Shown one piece after another: positions 1-6,637 of a stretch of 36,052 nt of DNA. Each line of letters starts with the position of its first letter. The stretch's first letter is position 1. The DNA comes from an uncultured Sinobacteraceae bacterium. Its GTDB lineage: Bacteria > Pseudomonadota > Gammaproteobacteria > Steroidobacterales > Steroidobacteraceae. Both the position numbers and the translations under genes were made by a program. Where the stretch lies: contig CALEKY010000160.1 in the NCBI GenBank assembly GCA_937902995.1, positions 1-36,052 of the forward strand, written 5' to 3'. The notes under the pieces are model-generated. The model saw nothing but the letters and a program-made list of their open reading frames with translations. It made no database searches and had not been told where the DNA came from.

Positions 1-124
1 ATCCCGACATGAGCGGCGTATGCAGAATCGCCGGCACGCGCCCGATGATCTCGTATCCCGTGAAGGCCGCGAGCATGAAGATGTACAGCGCGACGAAACC
101 TGTAAGAACGGTGTTGAATTCCAT
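1..124 (-). CDS. pntAB: NAD(P) transhydrogenase alpha subunit, part 2 (membrane segment), partial
   Basis: The reverse strand opens with ATG at 124 and reads MEFNTVLTGFVALYIFMLAA, followed by FTGYEIIGRVPAILHTPLMSG up to the window edge. This is the N-terminal part of the short membrane subunit found where transhydrogenase alpha is split in two. The family couples hydride transfer between NADH and NADP+ to proton movement across the inner membrane. The partner PntAA gene lies just upstream in the same direction, separated by 173 bases that carry heptamer arrays. The gene is truncated by the window edge, and pntB is expected beyond it. The identification is firm from sequence pattern and context. 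Confidence 0.9.
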   Translation of the reverse strand, partial: MEFNTVLTGFVALYIFMLAAFTGYEIIGRVPAILHTPLMSG

Positions 125-137
125 GGATCGTTCTCTG

Positions 138-169
138 CTAGTTGATAGTTGACAGTTGTTAGTTGATAG
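138..169. repeat. Heptamer array A (TTGATAG type)
   Basis: Four consecutive 7-base units are visible: TTGATAG, TTGACAG, TTGTTAG, TTGATAG, preceded by a partial unit. The array sits between pntAA and pntAB. Array B at 281-312 carries the reverse-complement type, so in the pntAA-pntAB transcript the two could pair. Confidence 0.85.
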
Positions 170-280
170 CGCGAACCCTCAACAACTGCGCATCGGCCGA
201 GAGTCCGCAGTTCGACAGTCGACAACCAGGAGTAGCGCACTCGACGAGGAGTGTTCGCCCGAAGCTGGACACCCCGTTCG

Positions 281-312
281 CTGTCAACTGTCAGCTATCA
301 ACTCTCAACTGC
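281..312. repeat. Heptamer array B (CTGTCAA type), overlapping the pntAA 3' end
   Basis: Units CTGTCAA, CTGTCAG, CTATCAA, CTCTCAA run in register. The array is inverted relative to array A. The pntAA stop codon (298-300 on the plus strand) lies inside it, so the last residues of PntAA (V-E-S) are encoded by repeat units. Confidence 0.85.
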
Positions 313-1422
313 CTTCTTTGCTGCCTCGTTCTTTATCTCTCCCGCGTGCGTGAGCGCCGTCTTCGCGAGCACCTCGTCGCTCCAATCGATCTGAATCGTC
401 TTGTCTTTCACGAACAGCTCGATGAGGTTGTATTGGTTCTTCGCGTACAGCTCGCTCGCGTGCTCGCCGAGCATGCTGGGAACGTTGAGCGGACCGCAGA
501 TCGTCACCTGTCCGACCCGCACTGTTTCGCCGGGCTTGGTGTACTCGCAGTTGCCGCCGCCTTCGGCCGCCAAATCGACGATGACGCTGCCCGCCTTCAT
601 GCCTTCGACTTGCGCCTTGCTGATCAGCTTCGGAGCCGGCCGACCCGGAATTGCCGCCGTCGTGACGATCATGTCGGCCGCTTGAATGTGCTTGGTGAGA
701 ACGGCCGCAACTTTGTCTTTCTCTTCTTGCGTGAGCTCGCGCGCATAGCCGCCTGCGCCGCGCGCATCGACGCCGGTATCGACGAACTTGGCGCCCAGCG
801 ATTCGGCTTGCTCCTTGGTTTCCGGACGAACGTCGTAGCCTTCGGTCATCGCGCCGAGCCGGCGTGCGGTCGCCAGCGCCTGCAGTCCCGCGACGCCCAA
901 TCCCATGACGAGCACCTTCTGCGGCCGAATGGAACCGACCGCCGTCGTCATCATGGGCAGCATGCGGGCGATATTCGTCGCGCCGATCAGGACGGCGTAA
1001 TAGCCGGCGAGCGCCGCTTGACTCGACAAGGCATCCATCGCCTGGGCACGCGTGATACGCGGCACGAGCTCCATTGCGAAGGTCGTGATCTTACGGTCGC
1101 GCAGGGTTTTCACGAGCTCGATTTCTTTGTGGGCGTAAATGAAGGAAATGAGTATCGAACCTTCCTTCATCATGTTCGCCACTTCCACCGACGGCGCCTG
1201 AACGCCGAGCACGATGTCTGCGTCGGCAACGAGCTCGCGAACATCCGAGGCGAACGTCACGTTCTTGTACGCGCTGTCCGGGAGCATCACGGCATCGCCA
1301 GCGCCGGACTGCATGACGATCTGCGCGCCGAGCTTGACGAGCTTGTCGACAACCGACGGGACCAGGGCGACCCGACGTTCGTGCGGTCGGGTTTCTTTCA
1401 ATACGGCGATCTTCACGGTCAT
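298..1422 (-). CDS. pntAA: NAD(P) transhydrogenase alpha subunit, part 1 (NAD-binding)
   Basis: This is a 374-residue protein starting MTVKIAVLKETRPHERRVAL, typical of the cytoplasmic NAD(H)-binding subunit of proton-translocating transhydrogenase and of the alanine dehydrogenase-like fold. The dinucleotide-binding segment VLVMGLGVAGLQALATARRL lies roughly at residues 170-190. The length fits the split form, in which the membrane part is a separate gene, as it is here. A Shine-Dalgarno-like CAGGAG lies about 8 bases before the ATG. The enzyme would exchange reducing equivalents between NADH and NADP+, and polyene assembly uses NADPH. The C-terminus ends inside heptamer array B. The identification is secure. 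Confidence 0.96.
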   Translation of the reverse strand: MTVKIAVLKETRPHERRVALVPSVVDKLVKLGAQIVMQSGAGDAVMLPDSAYKNVTFASDVRELVADADIVLGVQAPSVEVANMMKEGSILISFIYAHKEIELVKTLRDRKITTFAMELVPRITRAQAMDALSSQAALAGYYAVLIGATNIARMLPMMTTAVGSIRPQKVLVMGLGVAGLQALATARRLGAMTEGYDVRPETKEQAESLGAKFVDTGVDARGAGGYARELTQEEKDKVAAVLTKHIQAADMIVTTAAIPGRPAPKLISKAQVEGMKAGSVIVDLAAEGGGNCEYTKPGETVRVGQVTICGPLNVPSMLGEHASELYAKNQYNLIELFVKDKTIQIDWSDEVLAKTALTHAGEIKNEAAKKAVES

Positions 1423-1525
1423 GCCAGCTCCTGACGAGCGAAAGGTGCGACGAGCGCGCCGGGCAGGACTGGCGACGAAAGGGTCGGCACTTCTATTCTC
1501 ATAGAGTTCTCAAGCTAAACGACGG

Positions 1526-1557
1526 TGCAGGGGAAGGACCGTCGTCCCGCCCCTGCA
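1526..1557. terminator. Extended hairpin between pntAA and the upstream gene
   Basis: TGCAGGGG at 1526-1533 pairs with CCCCTGCA at 1550-1557. Inside it GGAC (1536-1539) pairs with GTCC (1544-1547), leaving a CGTC loop and a small AA/CG internal loop. It follows the small secreted-protein gene on the minus strand and precedes pntAA by about 100 bases. There is no clear U-tract, so it may be a terminator, an attenuator or a leader structure. Confidence 0.4.
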
Positions 1558-1659
1558 TCCCCTTGCGCGCGCGGATTCTAGTGCATTGCGATCGATTGCG
1601 GGTGGGCAATGGCAGGTTCGGCGCCCGGGACCCTCATTACCCGTAGCTTCCCGAGTCAC

Positions 1660-2097
1660 CTAGAGCTTGACGACGGTTCCGCGTAGCGCGACACCGCCCA
1701 TGATCTTGCCTGCGCCGCACTCGTACTCGGTCTCGCTGTGAAACGGCACGTTCTTGTAGACGCTGTGGATGTTGACCACAGCATTGCCGCCCTCCCGCAG
1801 AGCGCGATCGCGCAGCGAGATCATCGCGGAGAGAAAGGCGATTCGGCAGCCCTCTTCATCCGACTTGTTGGCGAAGTTCGTCTTCTTGTTGGCGGTGAAC
1901 GTACCGAACGTCCTAGTGGGCTTGGGCGCTGCCTGCGAGCCGAAGAAGAATTTCACTTCGTCCCCCAACTTGGCCTTGGCTTCCTCGTGCTCCATCGCAG
2001 CTTGGATCGGCATCTTCAGGCGCTCGTCGCGTGCATCGGCACTCGAAATTCCCAATACGGCAAGGACCGCGCATCCAACGATTCGTAATGCGGACAT
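1660..2097 (-). CDS. Small secreted protein of the family often mislabelled 'excinuclease ATPase subunit'
   Basis: This 145-residue protein has a signal peptide (MSALRIVGCAVLAVLGISSA, cut near residue 22) and then a small soluble domain. The later part, with an Arg/Ala-rich helix and the segment GGNAVVNIHSVYKN, resembles the compact alpha/beta fold of RcsF/YbjQ-like proteins. Two cysteines (in EEGCR and YECGAG) could form a disulfide in the periplasm. Similar proteins are often annotated as excinuclease subunits, but no UvrA ATPase feature is present. A strong ribosome site, GGAGGTGA, lies just before the ATG and supports the start. The gene stands alone between the pigment operon and pntAA. 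Its function is unknown. Confidence 0.75.
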   Translation of the reverse strand: MSALRIVGCAVLAVLGISSADARDERLKMPIQAAMEHEEAKAKLGDEVKFFFGSQAAPKPTRTFGTFTANKKTNFANKSDEEGCRIAFLSAMISLRDRALREGGNAVVNIHSVYKNVPFHSETEYECGAGKIMGGVALRGTVVKL

Positions 2098-2167
2098 GGG
2101 TCACCTCCATACAGCCTGGTCGCGTGACTGCGCGATCTCGCCGCAGTCTCATGGCGCAGTCTACCGC

Positions 2168-2189
2168 TCCGTGAGGCAATGCTCACGGA
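2168..2189. terminator. Hairpin downstream of the first APE operon
   Basis: TCCGTGAG and CTCACGGA form a perfect 8-bp stem around a six-base loop (GCAATG). It follows the last gene of the minus-strand APE operon by about 60 bases. No U-run follows, so this is a candidate terminator or a 3' protective hairpin only. Confidence 0.4.
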
Positions 2190-2251
2190 ATCGGCGGAAC
2201 ATCGTCCATCGATATGCAGGATCGCCGAGGAAAATTCCGGACGACGCAATT

Positions 2252-3493
2252 TCAAGCGACCCGCTTGAAGACCAGCGAGGTGTTGACGCCCCCGAAGGCG
2301 AAGTTGTTGTTCATGACGTATTCGACGTCGAGATTACGGCCGCCGTTCATGATGTAGTCGAGCTCGCCGCATTTCTCGTCGACGTTCTTGAGGTTGAGCG
2401 TCGGCGTGAACCAGCCGTGGCGCATCATCTCGATGGCAAACCAGCTCTCGATTGCGCCGCAGGCGCCGAGCGTGTGTCCCAAGTGCCCCTTTACCGAGCT
2501 GACCGGGACGCGGCTGCCGAACAACCGATTCATCGCTTGCGACTCGGCGACATCGCCCTGATCGGTCGCCGTGGCGTGTGCGTTCACATAACCGATCGCG
2601 CTCGGCGGCAATTGCGCATCCTCGAGCGCCAGGCGCATCGCTATTTCCATCGTATTGGTATTGGGATGCGTCGGGTGATCGCCGTCCGAATTGCTCCCGA
2701 ACCCGACGACTTCGGCATAGATCTTCGCGCCGCGGGCCTTGGCGTGCTCATACTCTTCTAGCACCAGCGTGCACGCACCTTCGCCGATGACGAGACCGTC
2801 GCGGTCGCGGTCGAAGGGGCTCGGCGTTTCCGACGGCGTATCGTTGCGCGTGCTCGTCGCGTACAACGTATCGAACACGGCCGCTTCGCTCGCGCACAAC
2901 TCTTCCGCACCGCCTGCGACCATGAGCGTCGAGCGGCCGTACTTGATCGCTTCGTACGCGTAGCCGATGCTCTGGCTGCCGGACGTGCATGCGCTGCATG
3001 CAGGGATGACGCGGCCCTTGATGCCGAAGAACACGCCGATGTTCGCCGCTGCCGTGTGCGGCATGAGACGCAGATACGTGGTCGCGTTGATTCCGCTGAC
3101 ATCGCCCGTTTCGATCATCGAGCCGAATTCGCGAATCGCGTCGGTGCTGCCGGTGCACGAACCGTACGCAACGCCCATCTTGCCGCTCTGAACGATCGGA
3201 TCGTCCTTCAGGCCGGCATCTTCCAGCGCCATCTCGGTCGCGCGCGTGGCGAGCAGCGCAACGCGCCCCATGGTGCGCGTGACTTTGCGCGTGTAATGCG
3301 GAGGGAGCTCGAAATTCTTCACCGGCCCGCCGAGGCGCGTATTGAGATCGACATAGCGATCCCACTCCGACATCCGTACGATGCCGCTCACGTTGTTGCG
3401 TAGCGCGCGCTCGATCGTCGGCCAATCCTGACCCAGCGCGGTAATGCCGCCGAAGCCCGTCACGACGACGCGTTTGATCGCTTGCTGAGTCAT
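2252..3493 (-). CDS. apeR: Aryl-polyene beta-ketoacyl-ACP synthase (ApeR-like, FabF type)
   Basis: This 413-residue FabF-type condensing enzyme would elongate an ACP-bound chain with malonyl-ACP. The nucleophile is Cys169 in SACTSGS. Other active-site residues are His306 in NAHATAT, Lys335 and His340 in KGHLGH, and the C-terminal glycine motif FAFGGVNTSL is present. An Ala follows the first active-site His where most KS enzymes have Gly (HAT instead of HGT). The start ATG overlaps the ketoreductase stop in an ATGA, so the two are translationally coupled. Its place at the end of the thioesterase-LolA-MMPL-lipoprotein-DH-KR-KS series matches the ApeR position in enterobacterial APE clusters. 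The identification as an APE ketosynthase is strong; the R assignment rests on gene order. Confidence 0.9.
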   Translation of the reverse strand: MTQQAIKRVVVTGFGGITALGQDWPTIERALRNNVSGIVRMSEWDRYVDLNTRLGGPVKNFELPPHYTRKVTRTMGRVALLATRATEMALEDAGLKDDPIVQSGKMGVAYGSCTGSTDAIREFGSMIETGDVSGINATTYLRLMPHTAAANIGVFFGIKGRVIPACSACTSGSQSIGYAYEAIKYGRSTLMVAGGAEELCASEAAVFDTLYATSTRNDTPSETPSPFDRDRDGLVIGEGACTLVLEEYEHAKARGAKIYAEVVGFGSNSDGDHPTHPNTNTMEIAMRLALEDAQLPPSAIGYVNAHATATDQGDVAESQAMNRLFGSRVPVSSVKGHLGHTLGACGAIESWFAIEMMRHGWFTPTLNLKNVDEKCGELDYIMNGGRNLDVEYVMNNNFAFGGVNTSLVFKRVA

Positions 3494-4242
3494 CAGATCA
3501 TCCCGCCATTCACGCCGATGACTTGCCGCGTGATGTAGGCGGCGCCATCGGACATCAGAAACTCTACGACTGCCGCGACTTCATGCGGCTCTCCCACTCG
3601 ACCGGCCGGTACGCTCTTCAGCACTTCCTCGACCGGCGCTTCGCTCATCATGTCCGTGCGGATCAAGCCCGGCGCCACACAATTCACGGTGATCTTGCGG
3701 CTCGCGAGCTCGACCGCCAGTGCCTTTGTCGCGCCGATGATACCCGCCTTGGAAGCACTGTAATTGACCTGACCGCGGTTGCCCATGACACCTGAGACCG
3801 ATGACAACGTCACGATCCGTCCGCCGGCCCGGCGTCGCACCATCGGCATGATGGTCGGATGCAACACATTATAGAAACCGTCCAGATTGGTTCGGAGCAC
3901 TGCATCCCAGTCCTCGCCGCTCAACGCCGGAAAGGCGCCGTCGCGCGTCAAACCGGCATTGCACACGACGCCGTAGTACGCCCCATGTGCCTCGATGTCC
4001 GCCGTGATCGCGTCGCGGCATGCGTCGCGGTCGGACACGTCGAACTGCAGGACGCGCGGCGCAAGACCGCCTGCAGCGACGATTGCGTTACAAACTTCGT
4101 CGGCGGCCGCACGTTGCGCACGGCAATGCAGGATCACCTGATAGCCGGCGCGAGCCAGCCGTTCGGCGATCGCCCGCCCGATGCCGCGGCTCGAGCCCGT
4201 GACGAGAACGCTCTTCGCAGTCGTTGAAGTGCTCACAGACAT
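3493..4242 (-). CDS. apeQ: Aryl-polyene 3-ketoacyl-ACP reductase (FabG-like, SDR)
   Basis: This 249-residue short-chain dehydrogenase/reductase reduces beta-ketoacyl-ACP with NADPH during polyene chain growth. The cofactor motif TGSSRGIG lies at residues 15-22 and NAG at 95-97. The catalytic residues are Ser147/148 (TLSSVSG), Tyr161 and Lys165 (YSASK), and the sequence continues with NCVAPGLIRTDM. I chose ATG at 4242; an upstream GTG at 4287 would add 15 residues that do not fit the family N-terminus. Its stop overlaps the apeR start, and a 100-base gap separates it from the dehydratase gene upstream. Confidence 0.93.
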   Translation of the reverse strand: MSVSTSTTAKSVLVTGSSRGIGRAIAERLARAGYQVILHCRAQRAAADEVCNAIVAAGGLAPRVLQFDVSDRDACRDAITADIEAHGAYYGVVCNAGLTRDGAFPALSGEDWDAVLRTNLDGFYNVLHPTIMPMVRRRAGGRIVTLSSVSGVMGNRGQVNYSASKAGIIGATKALAVELASRKITVNCVAPGLIRTDMMSEAPVEEVLKSVPAGRVGEPHEVAAVVEFLMSDGAAYITRQVIGVNGGMI

Positions 4243-4342
4243 TCGTTCGCAATAGAAAAGTGAAAGGTGGGTCGACCGCAGCCGCACAACGCTGCGACAG
4301 CGATGCCAGGCGTGTTTAGTCTCCGCGCGCTGGGCGGCGCAT

Positions 4343-4807
4343 TCAAATCCTCTCGCCGCGGACGACGGCGAACACGTCTTTCGGGCGGTACGCCTTCACG
4401 TCGCCGCGCGCAAGGACGCGTTCGCCGTCGAGAATCTTGCAATCGAAGGCAACGAGATCGTTCTCGTCCCGAAACAAGAGGTCGGCTTCGATACGCAGCC
4501 GTGCACCGATCGGAAAATGAGTGACCTCGCTCTTGTAGCTGCGCGATCCGAGCAGCAGTCCGATACTGGGCCGCAGGCCGCGCCGCGCTTCGTCGATGCC
4601 TGAATACGTAGAGACGGTCTGAGCCATGTACTCCAAACCGACCCAGGACGGGACGCCTTTGTCGCCGTCGCAAAACATGCTGTCGGGCCGGATCGTGACG
4701 GCGCACACCACTTGATCCTCGCTCGCATCGAGTAGCTCATCGAGCAGCAGCATGCGGCCCTCGTGGGGCAGCACTTCCGTCATCTCGAATTTTCGTTCCA
4801 ACGGCAT
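4343..4807 (-). CDS. apeP: Aryl-polyene dehydratase subunit (ApeP-like hotdog protein)
   Basis: This 154-residue protein has the hotdog-fold pattern of the ApeP family: LPHEGRMLLLDELL near residues 14-27, then a central helix WVGLEYMAQTVSTYSG and the strand SYKSEVTHFPIGARLRIEAD. In studied APE systems ApeP works in a complex with the FabA/FabZ-like ApeI to dehydrate 3-hydroxyacyl-ACP. The matching ApeI-like gene of this operon is at 10914. A second ApeP-like gene occurs at 18526 in the other operon. The ATG at 4807 follows the lipoprotein gene by about 37 bases. The family call is confident, while the exact partner is inferred. Confidence 0.85.
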   Translation of the reverse strand: MPLERKFEMTEVLPHEGRMLLLDELLDASEDQVVCAVTIRPDSMFCDGDKGVPSWVGLEYMAQTVSTYSGIDEARRGLRPSIGLLLGSRSYKSEVTHFPIGARLRIEADLLFRDENDLVAFDCKILDGERVLARGDVKAYRPKDVFAVVRGERI

Positions 4808-4844
4808 TCGCGACCTCGGCCTCGCCGCGCGAGCGGCGAAGAAC

Positions 4845-5402
4845 TCACATTGCTTTCGACTCGATGTTCAAGGTGTAACCGTACTCTAGATTCACGAGCC
4901 AGCTTCGACCCTGCCACGGATCGGCGCCGGCATAGTGAACTTCGGCGATCAAACGCTCGCCCTGGCGCAGGCGGCGCGTGCCCGGGGCTGGTTCGCTGAG
5001 CTCCCAGCCGTCCCCGCGCAACGCCGCTTGCAACGGACGCAACGGCCAATGCACGAGCTGCAAATCGGCGAGCAAGCGTTCCGGCGTGAGCTGCGCGGGC
5101 ACCGGCAGGCTATTGTCCACGGTCGTCGTCGTGCCGTCATAGCGGATCGTGAACAAGCGCACGCCCATCGCGTTCAAACCGACCACGGTCATGACGCCGT
5201 CTTTGACCGTGACGACGCAATTCATGGTCATCTCGCGCGGTCCGAACGCGCCGCGAACCACTTGCGTGACGCTGCGTTCCTCGCCAAGGCTCGCCGGCGC
5301 GAGCAACGGTCGCGCGAGCCCGCCGCCGGTCTGCACGCGCTGAGTTGCGCAACCCGCAAGCGCGAGCAGCATGAGCACGCCGATGCGGCCGACAACACGC
5401 AT
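4845..5402 (-). CDS. Lipoprotein of the APE cluster (DUF3261-like)
   Basis: The predicted product has 185 residues and starts MRVVGRIGVLMLLALAGCAT. Leu-Ala-Gly-Cys18 forms a lipobox, so it should be a lipid-anchored envelope protein. The rest is a compact beta-rich domain with a repeated Trp-containing surface (VHWPLRPLQAAL, GADPWQGRSW). A DUF3261-type lipoprotein regularly follows the MMPL exporter in APE clusters (the apeN position). It is thought to help localise the pigment in the outer membrane, though its biochemical role is unproven. I chose ATG at 5402 because it places the lipobox correctly. Eight bases separate it from the upstream flavoenzyme stop. Confidence 0.8.
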   Translation of the reverse strand: MRVVGRIGVLMLLALAGCATQRVQTGGGLARPLLAPASLGEERSVTQVVRGAFGPREMTMNCVVTVKDGVMTVVGLNAMGVRLFTIRYDGTTTTVDNSLPVPAQLTPERLLADLQLVHWPLRPLQAALRGDGWELSEPAPGTRRLRQGERLIAEVHYAGADPWQGRSWLVNLEYGYTLNIESKAM

Positions 5403-5410
5403 CTTCACGC

Positions 5411-6637
5411 TCAGCTCGCTCCCATCCTGCACATCTGTGCCAACGCTCGCAGCCGGCGTCCCGATTGCGGACCGGTATATGGATTCTTCGTATCCCACAC
5501 GTAACCTGCGAGCACCGAACAGATCATGCGGCGAATCTGCGGATCCTGTTTCTGGAAGAAAATGACGTCCTGCAAGCTGCCGTCGTACCAGCCCGTGACG
5601 AAGCTGCGGAACGTTTCGACCCCGTAGGACAGCGGCTCGGCAAACTCGCCCTGCCAGTCGACGCGTTCGCCCTTGAATTGGCGGTCGAGTACGTCCGCCG
5701 CCAGCATCGCCGATTTCATGGCGATCGTGACGCCCGATGAGAACACCGGATCGAGAAATTCCGCGGCGTTACCGAGCAAAGCGAACCCAGGACCGTGCAT
5801 GGCTTTGACTTTCGCCGAGTAGCCCCGCAACTCGCCGACCGGTCGCACTTGCTCGGCATTGCGTAACAGGTGCGCAAGCTTCGGTTCGTCAGCGACGAGC
5901 TTCCACAACCGCTCATCGAGCGTGCCTTGGAATTTGGCGTGATGTTCCGGCGTCGCCACTACACCGAGCGAAGAGTGTCCGTTCGAAAAGGGAATCAGCC
6001 AGGACCAGACCTCGCGATTCGTCGGATGGACTCCGACGCGGATCTTCTGGCGATCGAATTCGCCGGCGACGGTGTTGTCCTTGATGTGGCAGAACAGCGC
6101 AGACCGCACCGGAAAATCGGATGGTCGGTCGAGATCGAGCAGGCGCGGCAACGTACGGCCGAAGCCGCTCGCGTCGAGCACGAAACGAAGCCGATGGGTC
6201 GCAAGCTCCTCGCCCTTCTTGCTGGTGACGACCGGCCGTTCGCCGGAGACATCGATCGCGGTGATTTCCACTTCGTACTCGATGTGCGCACCGCGCCGTT
6301 CGGCTTCGTCGGCCAGAACCTTGTCGAATTGCGCGCGCGGCACTTGGAACGTGAATCCCAAACCTTCCGAGAATTTCTGGGAGAAGTTGTATTCGGAATA
6401 GTGGTCGTTGTGCACGAACGCCGCGCCGTTCTTGAACTGGAAACCTTGCGCCATCACGACGTCCAGCATGCCCGCCTCTTCGAGCATCTGCGTGCTGTTC
6501 GCGAGCAGACTCTCGCCGATGGAGAACCGCGGAAACTTCTGTTTCTCGAGCACGAGCACTTCGTAACCGCGACTCGCAAGCAATGCGGCCGACATCGATC
6601 CCGAAGGGCCCGCGCCGATGATCAATACGTCAACCAT
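5411..6637 (-). CDS. FAD-dependent halogenase-like oxidoreductase
   Basis: This 408-residue flavoprotein has an N-terminal Rossmann motif GAGPSGS (residues 8-14) and FPRFSIGESLL (35-45). It also has two motifs associated with flavin-dependent halogenases: W211-x-W213-x-I-P and the pattern F294-x-x-P-x-x-S-x-G302 in FLDPVFSSG. Lys69 in GFQFKNGAAF sits where phenol-type halogenases carry the catalytic lysine. Xanthomonadin and flexirubin pigments can be halogenated, so aryl-ring or resorcinol halogenation is a fair inference; a plain monooxygenase or oxidase is the alternative. It lies between the MMPL and lipoprotein genes, where enterobacterial APE clusters lack it. Its start overlaps the MMPL stop by 8 bases. 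Confidence 0.8.
   Translation of the reverse strand: MVDVLIIGAGPSGSMSAALLASRGYEVLVLEKQKFPRFSIGESLLANSTQMLEEAGMLDVVMAQGFQFKNGAAFVHNDHYSEYNFSQKFSEGLGFTFQVPRAQFDKVLADEAERRGAHIEYEVEITAIDVSGERPVVTSKKGEELATHRLRFVLDASGFGRTLPRLLDLDRPSDFPVRSALFCHIKDNTVAGEFDRQKIRVGVHPTNREVWSWLIPFSNGHSSLGVVATPEHHAKFQGTLDERLWKLVADEPKLAHLLRNAEQVRPVGELRGYSAKVKAMHGPGFALLGNAAEFLDPVFSSGVTIAMKSAMLAADVLDRQFKGERVDWQGEFAEPLSYGVETFRSFVTGWYDGSLQDVIFFQKQDPQIRRMICSVLAGYVWDTKNPYTGPQSGRRLRALAQMCRMGAS

Noticed and set aside
163..1434. 423-codon open frame on the plus strand across pntAA
   Set aside because: It is the antisense shadow of pntAA, with Arg/His-rich composition and no family pattern.
1660..2097. Annotation as an excinuclease (UvrA) subunit
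   Set aside because: The protein is 145 residues long, has a signal peptide and no ATPase or zinc motifs.
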